The notes beneath the pieces are model-generated. The model was not told the origin of the DNA, did not search any database, and worked only from the letters and a program-made list of their open reading frames with translations. From a virus: a stretch of DNA of 61,727 nt. Positions 31,594 through 40,106 of this stretch are shown one piece after another. Location of the stretch: the IMG/VR virus record IMGVR_UViG_3300050821_006229, positions 1-61,727 of that record. One strand, given 5' to 3'. The position numbers were made by a program, and so were the translations under genes. Each line of letters begins with the position of its first letter. Within the stretch, counting starts at the first letter, position 1.

Positions 31594-31842
31594 TTGCGGC
31601 GATGCAGGACGGTTGAGACGGACAGACGGGCGGCAGGAGCGCCGTGGGCTCGAACCCCGGCGGCGCACACCGAGCGGCCCAGCAGCGAGGCGCCGGGGCG
31701 GCGATTGGGCGGCCCGGCAGCGACGTAGGCGACGCGACGGCTCGAACCCGGCGCGGAGGCTACCCAGAGTGACCTGACAAAGGTCCGGGGTGTCTCCGCG
31801 CCGCTCGCGTTTCAGGCGCTCCCCGGCCGGGAGAGCGCCACG
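31594..31842 (+). promoter_or_regulatory. Structured, repeat-rich leader of the capsid mRNA
   Basis: About 250 non-coding bases. GCGGCCC-R-GCAGCGA occurs twice (about 31674-31688 and 31710-31724). GGCTCGAACCC occurs twice (about 31647 and 31738), and a related GTCTCGAATCCCG lies upstream at about 31533. These resemble tRNA T-arms (GG-TTCGAAT-CC), but no complete tRNA can be drawn. It ends in a hairpin that covers the capsid ribosome-binding site. A regulatory leader is inferred. Confidence 0.45.
31815..31839 (+). promoter_or_regulatory. Hairpin sequestering the capsid Shine-Dalgarno sequence
   Basis: GGCGCTC (31815-31821) pairs with GAGCGCC (31833-31839), and the inner CCCGG/CCGGG can extend the stem. 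The only SD candidate, GGGAG (31829-31833), lies inside it, nine bases before the ATG at 31843. Translation of the capsid would therefore require opening of this stem. Confidence 0.5.
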
Positions 31843-33291
31843 ATGACTCTCGAGGAACTGCGGCAGAAGCACGGCAACGCGATCAAGCTCGGCCGCGAGA
31901 TCGCGGAGAAGGCGACGGCCGAGAAGCGCGACATCACCCCGGAAGAGCTGAAGAACGCCGAGCAATACCTGGCCGACGCGGACAAGTACGGCAACGAGGT
32001 CCGCGTCCGCGAGGGGCTCGAGCGCCACGCCACGCAGCTCGCGACCTCGACCGGCGTCTCGGCCGCGGCCCGCGTCGCGACCGACCCGGCGACCGACCCC
32101 GACGGCGACACCATCACGGTGCGGAGCCTGCGCAGCCGCCGCCTGACCCGCCAGCGCGAGGAGCTGGCGGAGATCTCGCGGCGCCTCCCCAAGGACCCCG
32201 AGGAGCGCAAGGCGCTCGCCAACCACTCCTTCGCGCAGTGGATTCGCTGCGAGGGGCAGATGACCGAGCTGGAACCCGAGGAGCGGGCGTGCCTGGCCCT
32301 CCGCGAGTTCAAAAACGGCGAGGCCGAGCACTGGGGCGACGAGAAGGAGCAGTACTTCGGTCGCGGCCTCTCGCGCTCCGAGATGCGCGCCCTTGGCCTG
32401 TCGGTCGGCTCGGACATCGCCGGCGGTCTGATCGTCCCTGACATGCCGCAGGCGCAGATCGTCACCGCCATGAAGGCGTTCGGCGGGCTCATGCAGGCGG
32501 TTCACCTCGAGGAGACCTCGACCGGCGCGCCGCTCCCGATCCCGACCAACAACGACACCGCCAACAAGGGCTACCGGATCGCCGAGGGCGCCGCGCGCGT
32601 CACGGCCGCGAACCCGACCTTCGGCGTGGTCATGCTGAACGCTTACCTGTACACGACCGGCTTCATCATGGCGTCGCTCGAGTTCTTGCAGGACGCCAAG
32701 GACGTGGTCGGCTGGCTGACCGGCCTGATCGGCGTGCGGCTGGCCCGCGGCCTGAACTCCGAGCTGACGCTCTACAACGGCCAGGCGCTCCCCGGCATGA
32801 CCGGTGGCAGCGGCCCGACCGGCATCGTCCCGGCCGCGGTGGCCGCCGGCGCCGGCATCACGACCGCCAGCAACGCGAAGATCACCTTCGACGAGGCGAT
32901 CGGCGTCAAGTACGCGCTCGACCCCGCCTACTGGCCGGGCGCGAGGTACATGTTCAACAACACCACCCTGCTCCAGTTCAAGCTCATCAAGGACAACCAG
33001 GGCCGGCCGCTGTGGATGAGCGGCGTCGCCACCCGCGAGCCGGACATGATCGACGGCGACCCCTACATCATCAACCTCGACATGCCGGCGATCGCGCCGT
33101 CCTCGGTGCCGGTCATCTACGGCAATTTGCAGAACTACTGGCACCGGCAGGTCAGCGGCACGAGCATCCTGGTGCTCCGCGAGCGCTTCGCGGACCAGGG
33201 CCAGGTGGCGTTCCTTGGCTTCGAGCGCCACGACGGCAACCTGATCGACGCCGGCACCCACCCGGTCAAGTGCATCACGATGCACTCGTAA
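31843..33291 (+). CDS. Major capsid protein, HK97 fold
   Basis: 482 residues. The N-terminal 150 (MTLEELRQKHGNAIKLGREI and a long charged helix) form a delta-domain-like scaffold to be removed by the prohead protease. The shell part shows LSVGSDIAGGLIVPDMPQAQ, GAPLPIPTNNDTANKGYRIA, FGVVMLNAYLYTTGFIMAS, a FNNTTLLQFKLIKDNQGRPL strand and a C-terminal FLGFERHDGNLIDAG. These match HK97 gp5-like capsids. The ATG at 31843 is the first after the structured leader. The capsid is the main product of the late operon. Confidence 0.95.
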   Translation: MTLEELRQKHGNAIKLGREIAEKATAEKRDITPEELKNAEQYLADADKYGNEVRVREGLERHATQLATSTGVSAAARVATDPATDPDGDTITVRSLRSRRLTRQREELAEISRRLPKDPEERKALANHSFAQWIRCEGQMTELEPEERACLALREFKNGEAEHWGDEKEQYFGRGLSRSEMRALGLSVGSDIAGGLIVPDMPQAQIVTAMKAFGGLMQAVHLEETSTGAPLPIPTNNDTANKGYRIAEGAARVTAANPTFGVVMLNAYLYTTGFIMASLEFLQDAKDVVGWLTGLIGVRLARGLNSELTLYNGQALPGMTGGSGPTGIVPAAVAAGAGITTASNAKITFDEAIGVKYALDPAYWPGARYMFNNTTLLQFKLIKDNQGRPLWMSGVATREPDMIDGDPYIINLDMPAIAPSSVPVIYGNLQNYWHRQVSGTSILVLRERFADQGQVAFLGFERHDGNLIDAGTHPVKCITMHS

Positions 33292-33313
33292 GGGTGCGGA
33301 AGGAGAAAAGGCC

Positions 33314-33781
33314 ATGGGCGGCTCCATGCACAACCTCTACACCGCGGTCAAGGCTCAGCGGGTGTCGAACGCGGTCGCGGCCGGCACCACGCTGATCACC
33401 CCAGGGGCCGGCGTCAATGTCACCGGCTTCCAGGGCGTCATGTTCCTCTTCTCGTTCGGCACCCTGACCGCTGGCGCCGTGACCTCGGTCAAGGTCCAGG
33501 AGTCGAACGACGGCGGGGTGCTCGACGCCTACACCGACATCCTCGGCTCGCACTTCACGGTGCCGCAGGCGACCGGGTCGAACCAGGTTTTCTGGATCGA
33601 CGTGTTCCGGCCGAACCGCTCATGGGTGCTGCCGCTGGTGTCGCGCGGCACGGCGAACGCGGTCCTCGACAGCATCCTCGCGCTCCTCTACGGTCCGAAC
33701 AACGTCCCGACCGTCCACGACGTGACCACGGTCGGCGGCGGCACCTTCGTGCCGGACGGCGTCGGCCCGGGGACGGCGTAA
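33314..33781 (+). CDS. Probable head decoration or minor structural protein (155 aa)
   Basis: AAGGAG precedes the ATG at 33314 (alternative ATG 33326, MHNLYTAVK). The protein is beta-rich (FQGVMFLFSFGTLTAGAVTS, VKVQESNDGGVLDAYTDILG). Sequences of the pattern GFQGV-x-F-L-F-x-FGTLT-AG follow capsid genes in many siphoviruses and are thought to be virion proteins. Exact role unknown. Confidence 0.65.
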   Translation: MGGSMHNLYTAVKAQRVSNAVAAGTTLITPGAGVNVTGFQGVMFLFSFGTLTAGAVTSVKVQESNDGGVLDAYTDILGSHFTVPQATGSNQVFWIDVFRPNRSWVLPLVSRGTANAVLDSILALLYGPNNVPTVHDVTTVGGGTFVPDGVGPGTA

Positions 33782-33785
33782 GGCC

Positions 33786-34223
33786 ATGGGCGCCACCTCG
33801 GCGGACCCCACCTACGTCGGCAAGGTCCACGGCGCTAACGGCGGGGACGACCTCGTCGTCGAGTCGGGCGGCAGCGTCAACGTCCTGGCCGGCGGTGCGC
33901 TCAAGCTCGCCGGCGTGGACGCCGCCCCGGCGCTGGCGTCCCTGGCCGGCCTCGCCGGCAAGCTCGCGACCGGCACGGTCGTACTCGGCGGCGCCAACCC
34001 GACGACCGTCGCGACGGGGCTCGCCACCGTGCTCGGCGGCGTCGTGACCTCGCAGCTGGCCGTGGCGCCGGGGCTCGACCCGACGGAGTTCACCTGTCAC
34101 CCGAGCGCCACGCCGGGGAGTCTGGACATCTACGCCTGGAAGCCGACCGACTCCACCCACCCGGCGCTGATCGCGTCGACCAACAACGCCGTCACGGTCG
34201 CCTGGCTGGCCTTCGGGAGCTGA
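33786..34223 (+). CDS. Probable virion decoration protein (145 aa)
   Basis: ATG at 33786, four bases after the previous stop. MGATSADPTYVGKVHGANGG, then SGGSVNVLAGGALKLAG, an Ala/Gly helix (LASLAGLAGKLATG), and a beta-rich C-terminal half ending TVAWLAFGS. The Gly-Gly-x-Leu strand repeats suggest a trimeric spike or fibre fold. Located directly after the capsid genes. Confidence 0.55.
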   Translation: MGATSADPTYVGKVHGANGGDDLVVESGGSVNVLAGGALKLAGVDAAPALASLAGLAGKLATGTVVLGGANPTTVATGLATVLGGVVTSQLAVAPGLDPTEFTCHPSATPGSLDIYAWKPTDSTHPALIASTNNAVTVAWLAFGS

Positions 34224-34232
34224 TAGCGCGCC

Positions 34233-35126
34233 GTGGGCTCCTCCGTCCTCATCCCGTCCGCCGCGCCCCTCGCGCTCGTCGACCTGGCGAGCGTGAAGGC
34301 GCGGCTGTCGGACATCGCCCCGGGTGACACGTCGCAGGACGCCCTGCTGACCAGCCTGATCGGCGGCGTGTCGCGGTCCATGGAGAGCTACCTGGGGCGG
34401 CACTTCGCTCGCCAGACCTACTACGAACAGATCGCCGGGCGCGGCAAGCCGTACGTGCTGCTCAGCGAGTACCCGGTAGACCGCGACTCGCTCTCCGTCG
34501 TCTCGATCTACCAGTTCGACGTGCGGCCCTATGTGCGCATCCACGACCCGCGGATCGGCAAGCTCTTCATCTGGGGGAGCTGGGGCAACGCCGGCTCGTG
34601 GGCGCAGGGCGGCGGCTTCAACCTCCCCGGCAACGTCACCTACGGCGAGGACCTGACGGTCGACGTCCAGTACACGGCCGGCTGGCTCCTGCCGGGCCAG
34701 GTGACCACCTGGAAGGCGGCGCAGGCGTACGCCAAGGGCGCCTGGGTGCGCCCGCTCACGCCGGGCGTCACGCCGCTGCTCTTCCAGTGCACGGCGGCGG
34801 GGACCTCGGGCGCGACGGAGCCGGCGTGGCCGCTGCCGGTGCCGGTCGTCTCGCAGAGCCTGTGGAACACGCTGACGAGCTCCTTCCCGGTCGCGGACGG
34901 CACGGCGACCTGGCAGTCGGCGGACGCGGCGGAGCTGCCGCTCGAGCTGACCGAGTGGGCCTGCTGGGCGGTGACCGACCGCTACATGAGGCTCGATCTG
35001 CCGGCGGGCGCGACCTCGGTGGACACGGACGGCACGCGTCACGGTTTCGACCAGGAGTCGGTGCGCGTCGAGCTGCCGGTCGGGATCCTGCGCGGGCTGG
35101 ACCGCCTGGCCGGGGGGCGGGTGTGA
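34233..35126 (+). CDS. Head-tail connector (gp6-like) with an inserted W/CTxAGTSG domain
   Basis: 297 residues from GTG at 34233. Residues 15-150 and the last 60 give the adaptor core (LVDLASVKARLSDIAPGDTS, SLIGGVSRSMESYLGRHFA, LELTEWACWAVTDRYMRLDL). In between (about 150-230) lies an inserted domain: WKAAQAYAKGAWVRPLTPG, LLFQCTAAGTSGATEPAWPL and VADGTATWQ. That pattern occurs in surface-exposed phage domains. The protein likely sits under the portal and seals packaged DNA, with the insert facing outwards. Confidence 0.75.
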   Translation: MGSSVLIPSAAPLALVDLASVKARLSDIAPGDTSQDALLTSLIGGVSRSMESYLGRHFARQTYYEQIAGRGKPYVLLSEYPVDRDSLSVVSIYQFDVRPYVRIHDPRIGKLFIWGSWGNAGSWAQGGGFNLPGNVTYGEDLTVDVQYTAGWLLPGQVTTWKAAQAYAKGAWVRPLTPGVTPLLFQCTAAGTSGATEPAWPLPVPVVSQSLWNTLTSSFPVADGTATWQSADAAELPLELTEWACWAVTDRYMRLDLPAGATSVDTDGTRHGFDQESVRVELPVGILRGLDRLAGGRV

Positions 35127-35689
35127 CTTCGCGGCTGACGCACTCGGCGCTCGCCTACCTGGGGCGCCGGCGCAAGGTCTCGTTGCGCAAGCTCAACCGA
35201 TTGAAGGGCGCGAACGGCAAGGCGACGACGGCCGCGCTGGTCAACGGCGCCGCCCTGGCCGGCGCGGCCACGGTCAACCTGGACGGCGCGGCCGGCGTGC
35301 TCCTGCGCGGCCTACCGTTCCTGATCGCGGGGGACGCCACGGTCTACGCGGCCGCGGCGGACGCGACGCTGCCGGGCGCGGTCGCGCTGGCCCCGGCGCT
35401 GGCGCACCCGGTCGCGGACGACGCCGCGGTCACGCTGCAAGCCCCGCACGTCGACTACCCGTTCACGGCGCTCGGCGGGGGCGTGCTCAAGGCGGACGAC
35501 GTGCACGGCGGCCTGGTCGAGTCGGTGGACCGGCGGCTGCACCTGTCGCCGCGCGGCCAGCCGGCGATCCCGGAGATTGGGGACTCGGTGGTCGAGAAGT
35601 CGGGACGCGTGTCGTCCGTGCGCGACGTGGACGAGGCGTCGCCGACCGACGTTGTCGAGCGGTGGACCTTGCAGGTGGGGGACGTTTGA
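35123..35689 (+). CDS. Hypothetical head-tail region protein (188 aa)
   Basis: GTG with GTGA overlap. MTSRLTHSALAYLGRRRKVS, LKGANGKATTAALVNGAALA, then Ala-rich strands and a C-terminal half with HVDYPFTALGGGVLKADDVH and DSVVEKSGRVSSVRDVDEAS. Position between connectors suggests a head-completion or tail-attachment protein. The sequence alone does not identify it. Confidence 0.6.
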   Translation: MTSRLTHSALAYLGRRRKVSLRKLNRLKGANGKATTAALVNGAALAGAATVNLDGAAGVLLRGLPFLIAGDATVYAAAADATLPGAVALAPALAHPVADDAAVTLQAPHVDYPFTALGGGVLKADDVHGGLVESVDRRLHLSPRGQPAIPEIGDSVVEKSGRVSSVRDVDEASPTDVVERWTLQVGDV

Positions 35690-35690
35690 C

Positions 35691-36059
35691 ATGGGCTCCG
35701 GTCCCGTCTACGCGGCGCAGGCGGTCATCCCGGCCGGGCAGTCCACGTCCGGCATCATCGACCTCGGCAGCGCGCACTTCCTGGCGCTCTACCTGGGTGA
35801 CATGACAGGGACGGCGTTCACGGTTCTGGCCGCGGCCGGCACCGGCGTCGGTGACAGCCAGGCGGACGCGGAGGCGGCCACCTTCCACGAGGTCTACGAC
35901 GAGACGGGCGCGGCGCTCGCGATCACCTTCGCGCCCAATACGGTTGTCGGCGTCGGCTCGGCGGTCATGTCCCGCCTGAGCGGCCTCCAGTACATCAAGC
36001 TCGTGAGCAATGGCACCGAGGCCGCGCAGCGCACGATTGGCCTGGGGCTCAAGGTCTGA
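35691..36059 (+). CDS. Hypothetical structural protein (122 aa)
   Basis: ATG at 35691, one base after the previous stop. Beta-rich (AVIPAGQSTSGIIDLGSAHF, LALYLGDMTGTAFTVLAAAG), with a C-terminal GLQYIKLVSNGTEAAQRTIG. This resembles small head-surface or joining proteins found beside connectors. No decisive motif. Confidence 0.6.
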   Translation: MGSGPVYAAQAVIPAGQSTSGIIDLGSAHFLALYLGDMTGTAFTVLAAAGTGVGDSQADAEAATFHEVYDETGAALAITFAPNTVVGVGSAVMSRLSGLQYIKLVSNGTEAAQRTIGLGLKV

Positions 36060-36199
36060 TGGCCGGCTGGCTCTTGCACCACCTGTGGGGCGGCGCTGCC
36101 GGCCCGCCGCCGCCGCAGCACGAGCTGGTGGACGATGACGGCGTGGACAAGGAGCTGATCGACGACAACGGTGTGGACGCCATGAAGGTCAACGACTGA
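36059..36199 (+). CDS. Tiny acidic repeat protein (46 aa)
   Basis: The ATG at 36059 overlaps the previous stop (TGATG). MAGWLLHHLWGGAAGPPPPQ is followed by two near-identical acidic repeats, ELVDDDGVDK and ELIDDNGVDA. It ends at 36199, four bases before the fibre-like gene. Unknown function. The repeat may bind a metal or a partner. Confidence 0.55.
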   Translation: MAGWLLHHLWGGAAGPPPPQHELVDDDGVDKELIDDNGVDAMKVND

Positions 36200-36203
36200 G
36201 GCC

Positions 36204-37421
36204 ATGGCCGACTCCACCAAGCCCAACCTGACGCTCTGCCCGGCGCTCCTCGCGACGACGCTGTTCTCGGTGCGCCGGATCGGGCAGGCGCGCGACGAGC
36301 GGGCGCCGGTGTCGCTGCTCGCGACCGCCTTCCAGGCCGGCGGCGCCGCGGCGCTGTCGGTCGCCGGGCTCTCGGGGCTGCTCGCGACGGCGCAGACCCC
36401 GGCGAGCCACGCCTCGACGCACAACGCCGGCGGCGCGGACGCCATGGCGATCGACGCTGCGGCTGCTACGGGCTCCCTCCGGACGCTCGGGGCTGGCGCG
36501 GCCCAGGCGTGCGCTGGCAACGACTCGCGGCTGTCGAACGCGCGGACGCCGACTGCGCACGCTGCGAGCCACCAGTCGGCCGGCTCGGACGTGCTGGCGC
36601 TGGACACCCTGGCGGCACCGACGGATATCACGATTCTGAACGTCTCGACGACCGCGCACGGGCTCGCGCCCAAGCTCCCGAACGACGCCACGAAGTACCT
36701 GGACGGGACGGGGGCGTGGTCGAAGCCGCCGCTCGCCAACCCGCTCGGCGCGGGATCGCTCGCCGCCGCGGCGTTGCAGGTGGTGGACGCCGGGACCGGC
36801 CTCTCGCAGGTCGCGGCCCACACCCTGTCGCTCGGTGCCAACGCCGCCGAGTTCCTGCGCGGCATCGGCGTCGCGTCGCCGGTCAACTACCTGACCGTGA
36901 CCGCCGCCGCCGCCGGCAATCCGGTCCTGATCGGCGCGGCTGGCACCGACACCAACATCGGCATCAGCCTCGTCCCCAAGGGCAACCTCGGCGTCACCGC
37001 GCCGGCGGGGAGTGGCTACAGCGCGCCTGGGTTGAGTGTCGGCGGCAGCGACGGCTTCTGGGCGAGGGCTGGCGGATACCTGGCCTTCACCTCGAACAAT
37101 CACGAGGGGTTCGAGATGAACCCCCTCGGTTTCCTGAGCGTGCCGCACAACGGGGTTTGGACCGGCTTTGGGTTCTCTGCGGTCGGCAACCCTGGCGGCC
37201 TTGACTCGCTCATCTCCCGCGCTGCGCAGGGCGTCTTCTCGCTCGACACCTCGACTCAGGGCGACCACCTCGGTCAGCTCCGTTCGAAGTCGGGGACGGG
37301 CGCCAACACTCCAGCCGGCCTCGGCACACAGAGTCCAGCATCCGGTCTGACCCCTTACGCCTGGGCCTTTCAGCAAGCGCAGGACGGCACTCCCTGCGCT
37401 TACCCGCTTTTCGCGATCTAG
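36204..37421 (+). CDS. Fibre-like structural protein (405 aa)
   Basis: Repeated H-A-x-x-H-x-x-x-G-x-D segments (TPASHASTHNAGGADAMAID, TAHAASHQSAGSDVLALD) and an NDSRLSNARTPT motif are typical of tail-fibre and head-fibre stalks. The middle has DGTGAWSKPPLANPLGAGSL and an NIGISLVPKGNLGVT strand set; the end looks like a globular tip. It lies among head-tail genes rather than after the hub, so it may be a head or neck fibre. Base composition dips in the C-terminal third. Confidence 0.7.
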   Translation: MADSTKPNLTLCPALLATTLFSVRRIGQARDERAPVSLLATAFQAGGAAALSVAGLSGLLATAQTPASHASTHNAGGADAMAIDAAAATGSLRTLGAGAAQACAGNDSRLSNARTPTAHAASHQSAGSDVLALDTLAAPTDITILNVSTTAHGLAPKLPNDATKYLDGTGAWSKPPLANPLGAGSLAAAALQVVDAGTGLSQVAAHTLSLGANAAEFLRGIGVASPVNYLTVTAAAAGNPVLIGAAGTDTNIGISLVPKGNLGVTAPAGSGYSAPGLSVGGSDGFWARAGGYLAFTSNNHEGFEMNPLGFLSVPHNGVWTGFGFSAVGNPGGLDSLISRAAQGVFSLDTSTQGDHLGQLRSKSGTGANTPAGLGTQSPASGLTPYAWAFQQAQDGTPCAYPLFAI

Positions 37422-37430
37422 GAGGATTCC

Positions 37431-37709
37431 ATGGTCAAGGACAACGGCGACGGTACCTTCACGGTCACCAAGGGCGACAGCGGCACCCCGGTCGTCTTCA
37501 AGCTGCAACCCGACCCGAACGGCAGCGACCGGCTTCAGCTGCTGAGCGCCGGCAACACCACCAGCGAGAGCGCCCTGGCGGAGCTCGAGGCCACGGTCGA
37601 CGGCCGCGCCGCCCTGCGCCTGATCAACTGCGGCGGCAGCGCCGACGTGGTGACCGAGCCGGTAACGATTGCCAACCCGGATGCGGGCCTCCCGGCCTGG
37701 GCTGGCTGA
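37431..37709 (+). CDS. Small beta-rich protein (92 aa)
   Basis: A clear AGGAGG precedes the ATG at 37431. MVKDNGDGTFTVTKGDSGTP and VVFKLQPDPNGSDRLQLLSA suggest a small beta-sandwich, perhaps a virion or fibre accessory. No known family. Confidence 0.6.
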   Translation: MVKDNGDGTFTVTKGDSGTPVVFKLQPDPNGSDRLQLLSAGNTTSESALAELEATVDGRAALRLINCGGSADVVTEPVTIANPDAGLPAWAG

Positions 37710-37715
37710 GCCGAG

Positions 37716-37976
37716 ATGCCCGATCTCCTCATCGCCACCGAGCTCCGGGACGCCGTGCGGGACCTGATCCTGCGCGGCTACTACCCGGACGACCCGGCGT
37801 CGGACGTGCTCGGTGCGGTCGTGCAGCTGAACGGGCTCGCGGCGCCGGCGCCCGTCGCGGCCCCGCAGCCCGCGAAGCCGCGCCGGCAGCGGGGGCGTCC
37901 GCGACGCGGGCTCGCGGTTGCGCCGGACGCTGCCACGCCTTCATCCGTGGGCGCCGACGCGAGTGGGACCGGCTGA
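37716..37976 (+). CDS. Small protein with basic tail (86 aa)
   Basis: ATG at 37716. MPDLLIATELRDAVRDLILR gives a short helix, YYPDDPASDVLGAVVQLNG follows, then a Pro/Arg-rich tail (QPAKPRRQRGRPRRG), probably disordered. The stop and the next ATG overlap at 37976. Confidence 0.55.
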   Translation: MPDLLIATELRDAVRDLILRGYYPDDPASDVLGAVVQLNGLAAPAPVAAPQPAKPRRQRGRPRRGLAVAPDAATPSSVGADASGTG

Positions 37977-38443
37977 TGCCCGACTACGCCTCGCTCGAGG
38001 ACTTCGCTGCCGGCTTCGCGGCCGACGCCGGGGCCGCGATCAAGGGGCTCGGCGGGGCCGTGGTCGGGGCGTTCGCGGACCGGGTGGACCCGGCCGTCCG
38101 CGCCCACACGCCGGTCGGCGGCCAGTCGGACGACCCGGGGTACCTGTTGCAGTCCTGGCAGCGGGTGCCGGGCTCGCAGGCGGCGGGCGACGCGCCGTCG
38201 ATCGAGATCGTCAACGACGCCTCGGCCCAGGGCGCCGGCGGCAGCGATGTGCCGGGCCTGCTCGCGACCATCGAGGACCGCGGCCGGCGGCGCGTCTTGA
38301 CCGGCCCCGCCGCGGGCAAGCGGATGATCGGCTCGACCGGCGAGGCGGCCCGCGGCATCGCCTGGCCGGCGCTCAAGGAGGTCTTCGGGGACGCGGAGGG
38401 GCTAGTGCAGGGGATCTGCGACCAGTACGGGGGCAGCGAGTAG
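37976..38443 (+). CDS. Probable head-tail joining / tail completion protein (155 aa)
   Basis: The N-terminal helix (LEDFAAGFAADAGAAIKGLG) and ADRVDPAVRAHTPVGGQSD then GYLLQSWQRVPG resemble the gp10/neck-type family, where an HTPV-GG-x-L-x-x-SW pattern is common. It precedes the tail terminator, as expected for a neck protein. Confidence 0.65.
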   Translation: MPDYASLEDFAAGFAADAGAAIKGLGGAVVGAFADRVDPAVRAHTPVGGQSDDPGYLLQSWQRVPGSQAAGDAPSIEIVNDASAQGAGGSDVPGLLATIEDRGRRRVLTGPAAGKRMIGSTGEAARGIAWPALKEVFGDAEGLVQGICDQYGGSE

Positions 38444-38446
38444 GCC

Positions 38447-38896
38447 ATGCCATCCCCGACCACCTACGTCAGCGAGCAGGCCGTGGTCGCGGCCGTCCTG
38501 GCCGGCTGGACGCTCTGCCCGATCCAGTGGCCGGGGATGCAGTACAAGCGGCCGCCCAGCAGCGGCGACCCGGCGAACCCGGCGAAGTACATCGCCTACG
38601 AGACGGACTACCAGTCAGCGCAGCAGATCACCTTCGACGGCGACGAGCAGGTGGACGGCAGGTTGCGCTTCGGCATCTGGGTCGAGTCGGAGACGGGCGA
38701 GGAGGCCGACCCGGCGTCGCGGGCGGTCTGGGACGCCCTGCGCGACCTCTTCATCGGCCCGTACGGCGCGCCGGTCGCGCAGCCGATCGCCGGGGTGCTC
38801 AACGTCCGCTCGGCGGTCCCCGGGGCCGTCGCGGTTGAGGGTACCTGGTACGGCCGGGCGATGGAGTTCCCCTTCATCCGGTTCACGGCCCCGTGA
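38447..38896 (+). CDS. Probable tail terminator protein (149 aa)
   Basis: The alpha/beta layout (YVSEQAVVAAVLAGWTLCPI ... GRLRFGIWVESETGEEADPA, AVWDALRDLFIG, GRAMEFPFIRFTAP) fits lambda gpU-like tail terminators, which stop tube growth and join head to tail. Support comes mainly from size and order, upstream of the tail tube. No unique motif. Confidence 0.65.
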   Translation: MPSPTTYVSEQAVVAAVLAGWTLCPIQWPGMQYKRPPSSGDPANPAKYIAYETDYQSAQQITFDGDEQVDGRLRFGIWVESETGEEADPASRAVWDALRDLFIGPYGAPVAQPIAGVLNVRSAVPGAVAVEGTWYGRAMEFPFIRFTAP

Positions 38897-38909
38897 GGTG
38901 GTGACGACG

Positions 38910-39338
38910 ATGCGGACGCTCAAGATGCTGAAGGAGTGGGGCGGCCACGAGGCCGGCATGGAGGTGGCGGTCATGGCTCCCGGCGAGCCGCCGCCGGTCG
39001 GGTGGGCCTACGTGGACGCCGGCCGCGGCGCGCAGCTGGTCGTGGACGGGCTCGCGGAGTGGATGCAAGGGGGCGCGCCGCTGCCCGAGCACGAGGCGCA
39101 GCTGCTCGGCCACTGGCAGGCCGAGCCAGGGGCCGCGGCGCCCACCTGGACGGCCGACAGCGCGAAGGAGGCGCCGGGGGTGGCCGCGAGTGCCGGCGAG
39201 CCGTCCGCGCAGCCACAGGCCCCGCCGGACGCGCCCCAGGGGGTGCCTGGCGCCCAGGAGCCGCCTGCCGGTGAGACGGAGGAGCCGGAGGGAGCGCCGG
39301 CGCCGCTGACGGCCGGTAGGAAGGGCGGGAAGGGGTAA
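38910..39338 (+). CDS. Hypothetical protein with disordered acidic tail (142 aa)
   Basis: ATG at 38910 behind GAGGTGGTGA. MRTLKMLKEWGGHEAGMEVA and GWAYVDAGRGAQLVVDGLAE form a short folded start. The last 75 residues are Ala/Pro/Glu-rich and end in basic RKGGKG. Unknown. It could be a tail-tube chaperone or linker. Confidence 0.55.
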   Translation: MRTLKMLKEWGGHEAGMEVAVMAPGEPPPVGWAYVDAGRGAQLVVDGLAEWMQGGAPLPEHEAQLLGHWQAEPGAAAPTWTADSAKEAPGVAASAGEPSAQPQAPPDAPQGVPGAQEPPAGETEEPEGAPAPLTAGRKGGKG

Positions 39339-39341
39339 CCC

Positions 39342-40088
39342 ATGGGCAAGCTCGTCCTCACGAACGTGACCGCGCAGTACGGCGGCGTCGACGTTTCCGG
39401 CCAGTCGAACTCGATCGAGGTCAACGCGACCGTCGCGTCCGAGGTGTCGACCAACTTCGCCTCCCAGGGATGGGAGGAGTTGCAGGGCGGCATCCTCGCG
39501 TTCAAGAAGTTCATGCTCAAGGGCTTCTGGGACGCCAACGCCGTCGTCGGCCCCGGCGAGCCCGACCAGGGGTTCTTCAACGACCTCGGGCAACTCGTCC
39601 TCGTCTCCGCGTCGGTGACGCGCCCGCAGGCCCAGGGCGACCTCGCCTACTTCGGGCAGACGATGGAGATGACGTACCAGATGACCAACCAGGTCGGGAA
39701 GCTCGCCGGCTTCCAGATCGACGGCTCCGGCAGCGGCAAGCTGGTCCGCGGCCAGGTGCTCGACCCGTCTACGCAGACCGTGACGGGGACCGGCACCGGC
39801 GTCACGCTGCCGGCCGTTACGGCCGGCCAGACCGTCTACGCCGGCATCCACGTGACGGCGGAGTCCGGTACCGCCTCGCCGTCGCTCGTGATGCTCGTCC
39901 AGAGCGACGCGACGGGGGACGCCTGGGCGTCGCCCACGACCCGCTTCACCTTCCCAACCTTCAACGCTTACGGGTGGGCGTTCATGAGCCTGGCCGGCCC
40001 GATCACGGACACCGGCTGGCGCACCAAGTACACCATCACCGGCAACATGCCAAGCTTCACCTACGCCGTCCTGCTCGGCGTCGCTTGA
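39342..40088 (+). CDS. Major tail tube protein 1 (248 aa)
   Basis: MGKLVLTNVTAQYGGVDVSG, then STNFASQGWEELQGGILAF, and a strand-rich C-terminal half (VYAGIHVTAESGTASPSLVM). The order (after the terminator, before chaperones and tape measure) and the beta-rich sequence fit the lambda gpV-like tail tube. It shares a block with the next protein (x-TN-x-x-S-x-GWEEL-x-GGI), so the two are paralogous. Confidence 0.75.
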   Translation: MGKLVLTNVTAQYGGVDVSGQSNSIEVNATVASEVSTNFASQGWEELQGGILAFKKFMLKGFWDANAVVGPGEPDQGFFNDLGQLVLVSASVTRPQAQGDLAYFGQTMEMTYQMTNQVGKLAGFQIDGSGSGKLVRGQVLDPSTQTVTGTGTGVTLPAVTAGQTVYAGIHVTAESGTASPSLVMLVQSDATGDAWASPTTRFTFPTFNAYGWAFMSLAGPITDTGWRTKYTITGNMPSFTYAVLLGVA

Positions 40089-40106
40089 CCAAGGAGAGAG
40101 GCCGCC

